A stretch of 64,000 nucleotides of DNA, taken from Myxococcus eversor (lineage in GTDB: Bacteria; Myxococcota; Myxococcia; Myxococcales; Myxococcaceae). Position 1 is the first letter of the stretch. Each line of letters begins with the position of its first letter. A model generated the notes under the pieces. That model saw only the letters and a list, made by a program, of their open reading frames with translations, was not told the DNA's origin and did not search any database. Shown here one piece after another: positions 38,304 to 47,062 of the stretch. The stretch is from the NCBI RefSeq assembly GCF_010894455.1, contig NZ_JAAIXY010000022.1:62001-126000 (forward strand), read 5' to 3'. The position numbers and the translations under genes were made by a program.

Positions 38304-39434
38304 CTAAGGGGGGCTGGCGGACGCGACATCGCCGGCGCGCTCGGCGAGCGGACGGGCATGGCGGACGAGTGAGAGCAGCATCTTTCCCGGCTCCTCGGCC
38401 ATCAGCTCGTGGGCCGACTGCTCGAACCAGACGAGCTGCTTCGATGGCGCCTTGACGCTCGCGAACCATTCGGCGGCAACCGTCGCCGAGACGTTGTAGT
38501 CGTGGCGTCCGAGGAACAGGAGCAGCGGCGTCTTCAGCCGCTTCACCTGCGTCAGGTCCGTCGTCAGGATCGGAGACAGGAGGCTCTCGGCCGAGAGGTC
38601 TCCCGCCTTCCAGACCTGGCGCACCTCCTCGTCGGTGTATTCGGGCGACAGATTCACCGCCGCGCCTTCGAAGCTCGCATCGGGACGCCGATAGGCAGCC
38701 CCTCCGAAGAAGTTGAGCCAGCGCCGCTGGAGCTGGATGTCCTTCAGTGGCACCGGCGTCTTGCCGATGGCATAGGGCGCGATCGATTCGAGGTCGCGGA
38801 TCGCCTCTTCATTCTTCGTCGCGCGCGCCTGCTTCAACGTCCAGGCCCAGCCGCGCCGCTCGCTCTCGCGTGCGTCGATGCCCTGGGCGACGCCGATATA
38901 GGCGTGGAGCCATTCGGGGTGCCTCTCCGCGAGGGTGAGTCCGAGGATGCTCCCCCAGCTATGGCCGAGGACGAACAGCTTCTCCTTCCGGAACGTCTTT
39001 CGCGCCCATGTGACGACCTCCTCGGCGTCGGCGTGCATCTGCTCGACGGTGAGCGTCGGGGCGACCGTGGTCGGGTCATTCGCGACGTACGTCTTGCCCG
39101 CGCCGCGCTGGTCCCACTGGATGACGGTGAAGAATTCGTCCCAGCCGTGCGCGACATACCAGCTCGTCGGCATCGCCACCCAGCCGGGGCCGCCATGGAG
39201 CACGAGCAGCACGGGATTGCGCGGGTCGCGGCTGCGGACCGAGACCCATTGGTCGATGCCTCCGATGCGGAGCTTCTCGGTGCGCTCCAGCCCCTCCGGC
39301 GCCACGATCCTGCGAAGCCCCGCGATGATCTTGATGGCCTCGGCCCGGTTGTTCGGACCCGGCGCCTCCTGTGCCTGTGCCGGAGTGCTCCCCAGAAACA
39401 GCGCCGCCAGTGGCAGCCACGATGCCTTGCTCAC
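38304..39434 (-). CDS. Secreted alpha/beta hydrolase, proline-iminopeptidase-like (S33)
   Basis: 376 residues. The signal peptide ends TPAQAQ. The S33 hallmarks are HGGPGW (oxyanion loop), QWDQRGAGKT and the nucleophile elbow GHSWGS; GRHDYNV and SAHELM provide the Asp and His candidates. It should release N-terminal Pro or similar residues, or hydrolyse esters, in the periplasm. The start is GTG at 39434 with GAGGGGAT five bases upstream; the ATG-started longer frame lacks a signal at its N-terminus. Confidence 0.85.
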   Translation of the reverse strand: MSKASWLPLAALFLGSTPAQAQEAPGPNNRAEAIKIIAGLRRIVAPEGLERTEKLRIGGIDQWVSVRSRDPRNPVLLVLHGGPGWVAMPTSWYVAHGWDEFFTVIQWDQRGAGKTYVANDPTTVAPTLTVEQMHADAEEVVTWARKTFRKEKLFVLGHSWGSILGLTLAERHPEWLHAYIGVAQGIDARESERRGWAWTLKQARATKNEEAIRDLESIAPYAIGKTPVPLKDIQLQRRWLNFFGGAAYRRPDASFEGAAVNLSPEYTDEEVRQVWKAGDLSAESLLSPILTTDLTQVKRLKTPLLLFLGRHDYNVSATVAAEWFASVKAPSKQLVWFEQSAHELMAEEPGKMLLSLVRHARPLAERAGDVASASPP

Positions 39435-39672
39435 GATATCCCCTCGATTCCGCTCGGGTTGCCTGTGAGGACCCCTGAGCCCGAAATCCGAACCACGACG
39501 GTTCAACGTCGCTCGCCTCCACCTATTGCACGGGGTGCCGCCGAGGAGCTGCCCCAAAGGGGTGATTTCCGGCAGCCACGACATCAGGCTGGGACGGTCT
39601 CGAACCACAGGTCGAGGGCGACGCGCCAATGCAGGCCTTCATCGAAGCGATGCCCGGATGGGCAGTGCGTCC

Positions 39673-40401
39673 CTAGCGATGTTCGTCGTCATCAGACAGG
39701 TGGCCGCCAAGCCCGAGACCCGCGCCGGCGCCGATGCCCAACCCCATGCCGCCACCACCCCCTCCAACCGTGCCCTTGCCTCCGCCTTGTCGCGCGTCGT
39801 CCTTCCCCGCGCCTTCGCCCTTGCCACGTGCGCCGCCCGCGGAGGGACGGGTTGGGCCTTGTTTCGGAATCACCAGCGAAGCTGGCACTGGCTCGAGATC
39901 GAGCACCGTGCGGATGAAGTCGCGCAGTGACACGACGAGGTCGTGCGTGTGAATCGGGCGACCTTCGGCGAGCTCGGTGGCGGCCTTGGCCGCGAGCCGC
40001 ACCTGGTCCTCGGTCCCGAGCAGGATGATGTCCGACAGGGCCGCCTCGACTGCGTCCCGCACGCGGCGCGAGCGGTCATCGCCTGGACGAAGACTCTCGA
40101 CCGCCGGTACGGACTCGGCGACGGCCGCGGCGGGAGCGCCAGCGAGCGCGGCGCGCTGGCGCAGCTCGCGCAAGTGCGTCGGGTCGACGGCGAGGTCTCC
40201 GGTGAACGAGCCGCCGAGCGTCTTGTAGGCGGCGATCAACGTGCGCAGGCGTTCGTTGATCTGCCGGTTCTCACGCTCGCGGCGCTGCTGAATCGTCTGC
40301 ATCGCGAGCAGGCGGATGCCGACGCCGAGCAGCGTGAAGATGGCGAGGCCGAGCAGCGTCGACAGGAGCGCCTGCCAGGAACTGAAATCCAGATTGCGCA
40401 T
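39673..40401 (-). CDS. Single-pass membrane protein with Gly-rich C-terminus
   Basis: 242 residues. One transmembrane helix (LLSTLLGLAIFTLLGVGIRLL) is followed by a charged cytoplasmic-type helical domain with AYKTLGGSFTGDL, TEDQVRLAAKAATELAEGR and VSLRDFIRTVLDLEPVP. The tail is a Gly/Lys low-complexity run (KGTVGGGGGGMGLGIGAG). Proteins of this outline recur in several bacterial phyla with unknown function. Confidence 0.75.
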   Translation of the reverse strand: MRNLDFSSWQALLSTLLGLAIFTLLGVGIRLLAMQTIQQRRERENRQINERLRTLIAAYKTLGGSFTGDLAVDPTHLRELRQRAALAGAPAAAVAESVPAVESLRPGDDRSRRVRDAVEAALSDIILLGTEDQVRLAAKAATELAEGRPIHTHDLVVSLRDFIRTVLDLEPVPASLVIPKQGPTRPSAGGARGKGEGAGKDDARQGGGKGTVGGGGGGMGLGIGAGAGLGLGGHLSDDDEHR

Positions 40402-40883
40402 GTGGCGGCTCCAGCGGAAGGGACGCCAATCTACGCGAGCAAGCGCCTCCGGTCTCGCGGCGCGGACACGGGCGGCCGCTTCTCGGCGTGGGTGTGACGT
40501 ACGGCGCCCGCATCCTCGTCCTGCGGGCGCGTCAATCGCCGTTCGTCCAGGTGATGAGGAGCGACGGGTATGGTGCTCACCACCCAAGACCCGGCACTCC
40601 CCACGTGGTCGACGCGGAAGTACCTGAAGTCTGCATGGGCAGTCAGACGGATGGTGACCACCCTGCCAGGCTACGAGTGCGCCTGTCTCGCGCACATGCA
40701 ATTCAGCTACTATTGATTATTTATGACCGCATTGGATCACATGCGCACGGGCTCTTGGCCCGGGGTGGATGTCCTGGGTGCCGAGTCCTTGCCTTTCCTA
40801 GACACGCTTGCGAACAGATTTGCCACTCACAGCGAGGTGGGCCAGTCTATGTGCCGCCAATAAACTTGGCATTGGGGCTGAAC
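40402..40883. other. Region without a gene, 482 bp
   Basis: Divergent control region between the Gly-rich membrane protein (-) and the protease lipoprotein (+). It holds an AT-rich island (about 40700-40735, with TACTATTGATTATTTATGAC) that stands out in this GC-rich DNA and is a likely promoter or protein-binding site, though no clear -35/-10 pair was found. No gene is seen. Confidence 0.5.
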
Positions 40884-43019
40884 ATGAACAATAGACGCAC
40901 ATATGCGGCATTGCTTGCATTCTCGCTGATAACGTCCTGGGGTTGTGCGCCTGGTGATGAGGACGCTGGCGCCACGATGAATTCCCAGAAGGCTCCGGTG
41001 GTATATGGCTCCGACAACCGTACGGACGTATTCGCACATGCGGACACTGTCCTGCGCGCCCGGGCACAACAGTCCACCGTCGCGCTGATGAGCCCAGCCA
41101 GAATCAACACTTCCAATCCAAACAACGTCACCTTCAACGCGCCGTCGCTGGGCCAGGCCGCGAACCTCTGCGCGACAGAGCGATTCCGGAATGACCCGAC
41201 GCCAGCCTTCTGCTCTGGCACGCTGATCGATGACGACCTGGTGCTCACGGCTGGGCACTGCATCACCAGTTCTTCTGCCTGTGCGAACACCCGCTTCGTC
41301 TTCAACTTCTACCGGACAGGTGCCACCTCGATTCAGACCATCACCACGGCGGATGTCTTCTCCTGTCAATCCATCGTCGTGCGCCAGCAGGGAACCGTGA
41401 GCGGGCAGAATCTGGACTACGCTGTCATCCGACTGGACCGGCCGGCGACTCCGCGCTTCACGCCTGCGCCGATTCGCGCGGGCCATGGCGCGCTTGCCGT
41501 GGGCGCAGGCCTGGCCGTCATCGGGTCTGGGAGTGGCATCCCGTTCAAGATTGATTCAGGCGGTTCGGTCCGCGATGCACGCGCGGGTGTGCGGGATTTT
41601 TTCGTGGCCAACACCGACACCTTTGGTGGCAACTCCGGCTCGGGCGTGTACGAAACGTCGGGCTACACGGTGGCCGGAATCCTGGTTCGTGGCGAGACCG
41701 ACTACGTCACCAACGGGAGCTGCAACATCGTCAACACCTGCACGGAGACGGGCTGCCGTGGCGAGGACATCACCTACGTGCGCCCGGCCATCGACGCGTA
41801 CTGCGACGTCGCGGACAGCCAGCGGCTCTGCCTGAAGTTCACGACCATTTCATCTCCGCCCCCCTCGTGGTGCAGCGCGGCCAATTGCTTGAGCCAGGCG
41901 CGGAATGGCGTGGTGGTGGGAGACTTCAACGGCGATGGCCGTACCGACTTCCTCTCGGCCAACGGCAACTTCGACATCTGGCTGGCCAATCCGGATGGAA
42001 CTGTCCGTCATGTCTACAGTGTGCCACCACCGCCTTGGTGCAGTTCCGCAGCCAGTTGCGTGAGCCAGGCGCAGAACGGGGTGGTGGTGGGGGATTTCAA
42101 CGGCGATGGCCGTACCGACTTCCTCTCGGCCAACGGCAACTTCGACATCTGGCTGGCCAATCCGGATGGAACTGTCCGTCATGCCTACAGTGTGCCACCA
42201 CCGCCTTGGTGCAGTTCCGCGGCCAGTTGCGTGAGCCAGGCGCAGAACGGGGTGGTGGTGGGGGATTTCAACGGCGATGGCCGTACCGACTTCCTCTCGG
42301 CCAATCAGTACTTCGACACCTTCCTGGCCAATCCTGATGGAACTATCGGCTATGTCTACGGTGTGCCACCCCCGGTCTGGTGCGGGTCCGCGGCCAGTTG
42401 CTTGAGTCAGTCACTGAACCGCGTGGTGGTGGGGGACTTCGACGGCGATGCGCGTACCGACTTCCTCTCGGCCAATCAGCACTTCGACACCTTTCTGGCC
42501 AACCCTGGTGGAGATAGTCGCTATGTCTACGGTGTGCCACCCCCGGTCTGGTGCAGTTCCGCGTCCGGCTGCTTGAACTCGGCGCAGAATGGCGTGGTGA
42601 GCGGGGACTTCAACGGTGATGGTCGTACCGACTTCCTCTCGGCCAATCAGCACTTCGACATCTTCCTGGCCAACCCTGGTGGAGATAGCCGCTACGTCTA
42701 CGGTGTGCCACCACCCAACTGGTGCGGGTCCGCGGCCAGTTGCTTGAGCCAGGCACGGAATGGCGTGGTGGTGGGAGACTTCAATGGCGATGGCCGTACC
42801 GACTTCCTCTCGGCCAACAGCTACTTCGACACGTGGATGGCCGACGCGGATGGCTCGTTCCCGTCTGTCTTCCAAGCCCATCCACCCAGCTGGTGCAGTT
42901 CCGCCTCCAGTTGCTTGAGCCAGGCGCGCAACGGCGTGGTGGTGGGAGACTTCAACGGCGATGGCCGTACCGACTTCCTCTCGGCCAACGGCTACTTCGA
43001 CGCGTGGCTCTCGAGGTGA
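40884..43019 (+). CDS. Trypsin-like serine protease lipoprotein with seven FG-GAP/VCBS repeats
   Basis: 711 residues. The signal peptide ends SWGC (lipobox). The S1 protease domain spans about 60-315: TAGHC (His), LDYAVIRLD (Asp) and FGGNSGSGV (Ser), so the triad is complete. Then come seven copies of a 57-residue unit built around NGVVVGDFNGDGRTDFLSAN, a calcium-binding FG-GAP loop (DxDxDG-like), each with a WC..A..C pair. Such repeats form a beta-propeller for ligand or surface binding. The ATG at 40884 lies within an AT-rich leader. Likely a surface or secreted protease for attacking prey. Confidence 0.9.
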   Translation: MNNRRTYAALLAFSLITSWGCAPGDEDAGATMNSQKAPVVYGSDNRTDVFAHADTVLRARAQQSTVALMSPARINTSNPNNVTFNAPSLGQAANLCATERFRNDPTPAFCSGTLIDDDLVLTAGHCITSSSACANTRFVFNFYRTGATSIQTITTADVFSCQSIVVRQQGTVSGQNLDYAVIRLDRPATPRFTPAPIRAGHGALAVGAGLAVIGSGSGIPFKIDSGGSVRDARAGVRDFFVANTDTFGGNSGSGVYETSGYTVAGILVRGETDYVTNGSCNIVNTCTETGCRGEDITYVRPAIDAYCDVADSQRLCLKFTTISSPPPSWCSAANCLSQARNGVVVGDFNGDGRTDFLSANGNFDIWLANPDGTVRHVYSVPPPPWCSSAASCVSQAQNGVVVGDFNGDGRTDFLSANGNFDIWLANPDGTVRHAYSVPPPPWCSSAASCVSQAQNGVVVGDFNGDGRTDFLSANQYFDTFLANPDGTIGYVYGVPPPVWCGSAASCLSQSLNRVVVGDFDGDARTDFLSANQHFDTFLANPGGDSRYVYGVPPPVWCSSASGCLNSAQNGVVSGDFNGDGRTDFLSANQHFDIFLANPGGDSRYVYGVPPPNWCGSAASCLSQARNGVVVGDFNGDGRTDFLSANSYFDTWMADADGSFPSVFQAHPPSWCSSASSCLSQARNGVVVGDFNGDGRTDFLSANGYFDAWLSR
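41853..43016 (+). repeat. Seven tandem 171-bp coding repeats
   Basis: The period is 171 bp (57 codons). The second and third copies are nearly identical over much of their length (compare 42020 and 42191), indicating recent duplication or gene conversion; copies six and seven are more divergent. Confidence 0.9.
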
Positions 43020-43245
43020 CAGCTGGTTAGAGGGGCTTTCGGTGCGGGAGCCCTCAAGGGGCCTCGCCCCGTTTGAGGAGCCGGGTCCTGTCGCCTCCAA
43101 TAGGAGCGCGGAGCCGCGAAGGTCGCGGGCGTCTGCGGGCGCTCCTGCTCCATCAGGCAGGACAACACGGCTCGAAGTGGCCCGGGTGGGCGAAAACCCT
43201 CGTGGGTCTTCCAGAGTCTGTCATTGAATGGGACGAATTGAACGC

Positions 43246-43276
43246 GGCGGCCCGGAGCACTGCTTTCCGGGCCGCC
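43246..43276. terminator. Bidirectional terminator hairpin
   Basis: Perfect 11-bp stem GGCGGCCCGGA (43246-43256) with TCCGGGCCGCC (43266-43276), loop 9 nt, between two convergent protease genes. Confidence 0.75.
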
Positions 43277-43293
43277 CATCGCCGACGGGGCGA

Positions 43294-44682
43294 TTACGGG
43301 CTGAGGGAGATGCTCCCCGGCCAGTAACCGTAGGCGTACGAGGTGACACCGTTGCGGGTGGCGCCCGCATAGCCGCCCTGCCCCGGCTGGATGGTGACGG
43401 TCACCTGTCCACCAGTGGAGGCAATCACGCCCGCGTGCACGGACGCCGTGCAGACATCCGAGTCATCGGTGTAGAGGTCCGTCCCCCAGATCGAGGCTCC
43501 GAGGCTCGCCGTCGGGCAGTTGCACCGGAATTGCGTCCCGTTCTGCCCACGATAGGACATGAAGTTGAAGCTGGAGCAGATCGGCGGCGGCTGAGGCGTC
43601 TGAGCACCGATGAGGCGGAAGCTCCCCGCCCAGGCGCCGTAGGAGTTCGTGGTGACGCCGTTGCGGGTGGTCCCCACGTAGGTGCTCTGGCCCGGCTGGA
43701 TTTCGACGACCACCGTCCCACCGCTGGTGGAGATGACACCCGCGTGCACCGCGGCGGTGCAGATATTCGAATCATCGGTGTAGAGATTCGTTCCCCAGAC
43801 AGGCCCTGAGCCCCCCGAGGAGCAGGTGCAGCGACCCTGGGCCCCCGTCTGCCCTCGGAAGACCGTGAGGTCGACGTTCAAGCAGTTCGGGACCTCGCTC
43901 GGGCCGTAGAGGGCTCTCAGCGCGGTGGCGTCGGTGCTGGTGAACTCGCCGGTACTGCCGAGGTTGGAACAGGCGTTCATGACGGACCCGTCGTAGACGG
44001 CGGTGGTCGGCGTCCCCGGAATGTGGATGGCGCCCACATTCTCCGGATCTGACTCGGGGTCGGGGTATGGGCGAAGGCAACTGATGCTGGTGTTGTAGTA
44101 GTCCGTGTGGCGCAGGCCGAGGGTATGGCCGAGTTCGTGCGTGATGATGTGCTCGTTGATGTCGAGGTTGTAGGTGTCCAGCGCGGGGAGCATGTTGATG
44201 GACCCGCCGGGCAGGCCGAACGCAGGGAAGTCCGCCCAGTTGTTCTCCTTGATGGAGATCGCCGCGACGATGGTCGCGGAGCAGCCGATCGTCGAACCGC
44301 GCACGAACGTGAATCGCAGACCGAGTTCGTTGTAGTTGGCGATGGCCAGGTCGAGCCCCTGGCTCAAATTGGAGTAGCTGTTGTATCCGGCCGTGGGGTT
44401 GATGCAGATCTTCGTCACTCCGGGACCGACGACGTTGGTCGAGCTGTATTGCTCGGCGCTCCCCGGGGGGGCCTGAAGCATCTCTCGGGAGGCCTGGAGC
44501 GTCACACGCGTGTCTCCGCCCACGAAAACAGCCTCGTCGATGACCCGGATGTCCCTGGCCGGATAGCCGGCCTCGATGAGGTTGGAGATGATCTCCTCGT
44601 TCTCCATCCGCGGGTCCATACCGCCGCAACCAACCAGCCATGCGACACCGGTCACCGCGAGGACTGCTGCCTGCTTGAACAT
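43294..44682 (-). CDS. M57-type HEIGH metalloprotease lipoprotein with two LCCL domains
   Basis: 462 residues. Lipobox LVGC (Cys19). The zinc motif HELGHTLGLRH at 182-192 belongs to the myxobacterial M57-type protease family. Two LCCL-type domains follow at about 270-356 and 369-459, each with WGTxLYTDDSxxCTAxVHAGVI and a TRNGVT end; they are about 60% alike by eye. LCCL domains bind surface or lipid ligands. Converges on the FG-GAP protease, so two proteases sit back to back. Confidence 0.88.
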   Translation of the reverse strand: MFKQAAVLAVTGVAWLVGCGGMDPRMENEEIISNLIEAGYPARDIRVIDEAVFVGGDTRVTLQASREMLQAPPGSAEQYSSTNVVGPGVTKICINPTAGYNSYSNLSQGLDLAIANYNELGLRFTFVRGSTIGCSATIVAAISIKENNWADFPAFGLPGGSINMLPALDTYNLDINEHIITHELGHTLGLRHTDYYNTSISCLRPYPDPESDPENVGAIHIPGTPTTAVYDGSVMNACSNLGSTGEFTSTDATALRALYGPSEVPNCLNVDLTVFRGQTGAQGRCTCSSGGSGPVWGTNLYTDDSNICTAAVHAGVISTSGGTVVVEIQPGQSTYVGTTRNGVTTNSYGAWAGSFRLIGAQTPQPPPICSSFNFMSYRGQNGTQFRCNCPTASLGASIWGTDLYTDDSDVCTASVHAGVIASTGGQVTVTIQPGQGGYAGATRNGVTSYAYGYWPGSISLSP

Positions 44683-44858
44683 GAATGCTCGTCTATCTGA
44701 CTACGAGGGAACGCGCCGCCCGGCGTGGGCTTCCCACCGTGGCCGCGCGCCATGTCTCATAGCGCGCCCCCACCCCAAACCCTCAGCGACAACTCTGGAT
44801 GAGCAATCCGTCTCGAATCTCGGGATTCAAGACATCATGCACTGTCAAAAATTTCTGC

Positions 44859-45584
44859 TCACGGGCCCCCGCGCAGGCCGAAAATGGGCGCCCACCAGCC
44901 TTCCACTCCGCGAACCTTGACGTGGCCAGCCCCCGCGGTGAGTTCGAGGAAGGAGCCATCCTCCATCGCGAAATGTCCCGCCAGGGCAAGACCCGTGTAG
45001 GTGGCGCTGACGGTCCGCTCGGACACGATGAGTCGGTGCACGCCGAAGAAGGGCACCACGCCCACGGTCGCGCCGCCCAGGTCCACGCCCAGGGAGAGGG
45101 ACCCCTCCACGCCCAACATGCTGCCGGGCCCACCCTCGCTGCCGAGACCGAAGTCCGTGGCACCGCGGAGAATGAACGCGGGGGCGAGACTCCAGCGGCC
45201 CCAGCGCAGGTGGTGTGACAGGCCCATGGACAGGCCGTAGCCAGGCACGGGCACGGGACAGCTGATGTCCGTGTCCGCGCCGCAGCCCAGCTCGCCCTGG
45301 AAGCCCAGGTGGAGTTGGGTGGTGGGCCCGTCCACGGGCACCATGACGTCGAAGTCGTAGGCCACGGCCCATTGGGGCGACGAGAAGGGCTTGTCGTTGC
45401 CCTCGAAGGACTCGGGCTCCTGGAGAGGCACGGTCAACCGGGGCCCGGTGCGCAGCCCGCCGCGCGTCGTGACGTGCCGCGCGCTCCCGGGCGCCAGCCG
45501 GATGGCCATGGGGCTCAGCGTCGAGGGCGCCGCGCAAGCGGTCATCACCAGCATGGCGCCGAGGGCCCAGCACGCATGTTTCAC
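44859..45584 (-). CDS. Lipoprotein, beta-barrel-like
   Basis: 241 residues. Lipobox MTAC (Cys17). The mature part is beta-rich with alternating hydrophobics and many Gly (YGLSMGLSHHLRWGRWSLAPAFILRG, LALAGHFAMEDGSFLELTAGAG), as in small outer membrane barrels. The start is GTG 45584 with GAGAGGTGG upstream. It lies 46 bp downstream of the AHH toxin gene on the same strand, so it is probably co-transcribed; a toxin accessory or immunity role is possible but unproven. Confidence 0.7.
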   Translation of the reverse strand: MKHACWALGAMLVMTACAAPSTLSPMAIRLAPGSARHVTTRGGLRTGPRLTVPLQEPESFEGNDKPFSSPQWAVAYDFDVMVPVDGPTTQLHLGFQGELGCGADTDISCPVPVPGYGLSMGLSHHLRWGRWSLAPAFILRGATDFGLGSEGGPGSMLGVEGSLSLGVDLGGATVGVVPFFGVHRLIVSERTVSATYTGLALAGHFAMEDGSFLELTAGAGHVKVRGVEGWWAPIFGLRGGP

Positions 45585-45630
45585 GGAACCACCTCTCGCC
45601 GATGTGCGGCTGACGAGAGCAGTATGCGCG

Positions 45631-46926
45631 TTATCGCATGGCGTCCAACAGCTCGGTTTGAACGCTCGACGAGACGCTCTTGTTCGTCACGAGCTTCCGC
45701 AGGACGGACTTCTCATGCACGAGGTCCCGGGCAATCTTCGCCAGCTCGTCCGTCAGCGCGAGCCGGCACTGGGTGGGGTTGCGGCAGCCCCCTGTCGCCA
45801 GGGCCACGCGCCTGAAGATTTCGTTGTGGTACTCGCGGGAGTGCGGCCCCCGGTGCCCTCGGATGCGGACCTGATTCTCGGGGGCGCTGAGCTTCATCTC
45901 CGCCTTCGCGAAGAGCTCCTCGAACTCCGGCGCCCATGCGTCGCCCGCCATCTCCGCGACGTCGTGTACGTCCGCGCAGATGTGATGGACGACACCCTCC
46001 GGGTCCCCCTGCACGACACTCGCGGCGGGCCAGGCCTCCACGCCGATACCCGAGCCCAGGGCCACGGCGGCGACGGCCGTGGGCACAAGCCTCACGTTCA
46101 GCTCCCCCGCCGAGGAAAGTGAGAGCGACTGAACCTCGCCCAGCAAGGCCGCTGGGAGCAGGAAGCCGCCTTCCATCTGGGCTCGCGCGGCCGCCCGTGC
46201 GAAGCGTGGCAGCGCGTGCACCTCGGTCGCCATGCCGCTCTCGCCGCCCAGCATCGACAGCGCGACGAGCACCAGGACCCGCGTGCCGCTGTCGCCGAGG
46301 ATGCGCCCGAAGCGGTGCCCCGCGCCCTCGAGCTCCTCGAGGCTCCGCGCGTCCCGGGATTCCTCCTGGAGGCGCTGGAAGCCCCGCTGGAGCGTCCACA
46401 CCGGCCCCGTGCCCAGATACGCGATGAGGGTCGCCACGGTCGCGATGGCTTCACGCTCCTCGGGCCTGGAGAGGACCGCCTCCACCAGGCTGGCCACCAT
46501 GGCTCGCCACACGAGGGGGTTCACCGCCTCGCCGAGAGCATCCTCGACTTCATTCCAGACCGGGTCGAGGGAGAACGCGAGGGCCAGCATGTGTCGCTCC
46601 CGGGGGCCCACCGCGAATCCTCTCGCCAGCAGCCCGAGACACCTCGTCGGAGAGCCTTGCCGCTGACAGGTGCGCTCATGGGATGAGGCCGCGGAGGGAC
46701 CCGCCGCACGGCCAGGCCCCGCTTCCTGGTGCGCTGACTCCCATTGCAGCTCGAGCGCGAGGCGGGTGAGCGCGCTTCCAAAGGCGTCCGCATCCAGTTC
46801 GATGGGGTCGGACTCGACAGGAGTGTAGACGATGGGCTCGCCCCGCCCGACGTCGAGCCGCACCTCACGCGCTGTCGCACATCCGGCCGGCAGCATCAGC
46901 AGCACGGCAACCCATGGAACGTTCAC
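45631..46926 (-). CDS. SitA5-family polymorphic toxin lipoprotein with C-terminal AHH nuclease
   Basis: 431 residues. The lipobox LPAGC (Cys16) leads into REVRLDVGRGEPIVYTP, the start typical of this myxobacterial family. A long helical middle (about 45-300) with hydrophobic stretches such as ATLIAYLGTGPVWTLQRGFQRL follows. The toxin domain at 312-431 is an AHH/HNH-type nuclease: VVHHICADV (H314-H315), NQVRIRGHRGPHSREYHN (H358, H362, H367). Delivered by outer membrane exchange, it should cut nucleic acid in a non-immune sibling. The start is GTG 46926 with CCAGGAG six bases upstream. A DUF3396-like immunity gene is divergent from it. Confidence 0.85.
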   Translation of the reverse strand: MNVPWVAVLLMLPAGCATAREVRLDVGRGEPIVYTPVESDPIELDADAFGSALTRLALELQWESAHQEAGPGRAAGPSAASSHERTCQRQGSPTRCLGLLARGFAVGPRERHMLALAFSLDPVWNEVEDALGEAVNPLVWRAMVASLVEAVLSRPEEREAIATVATLIAYLGTGPVWTLQRGFQRLQEESRDARSLEELEGAGHRFGRILGDSGTRVLVLVALSMLGGESGMATEVHALPRFARAAARAQMEGGFLLPAALLGEVQSLSLSSAGELNVRLVPTAVAAVALGSGIGVEAWPAASVVQGDPEGVVHHICADVHDVAEMAGDAWAPEFEELFAKAEMKLSAPENQVRIRGHRGPHSREYHNEIFRRVALATGGCRNPTQCRLALTDELAKIARDLVHEKSVLRKLVTNKSVSSSVQTELLDAMR

Positions 46927-46989
46927 GCCAACTCCTGGAGATGAAGGCCTTCGACACGCCATTCATCTCAGGAGTCGGTGTGGATTGGC

Positions 46990-47009
46990 TCTACCTCCCG
47001 GGAGGTAGA
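46990..47009. promoter_or_regulatory. Perfect 20-bp palindrome, candidate operator
   Basis: TCTACCTCCC followed by its exact complement, centred at 46999/47000, in the divergent space between the AHH toxin (start 46926) and the immunity gene (start 47063). It could be an operator for both genes. Confidence 0.55.
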
Positions 47010-47062
47010 CAGGGGCTATGCTCCCGCGTCACGCCACCCCAGCACCAGCCTCCCGGAACTCC

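Noticed and set aside
41853..43016. Regular repeat array that might be taken for CRISPR
   Set aside because: Period 171 bp, in frame, no unique spacers; it encodes FG-GAP repeats.
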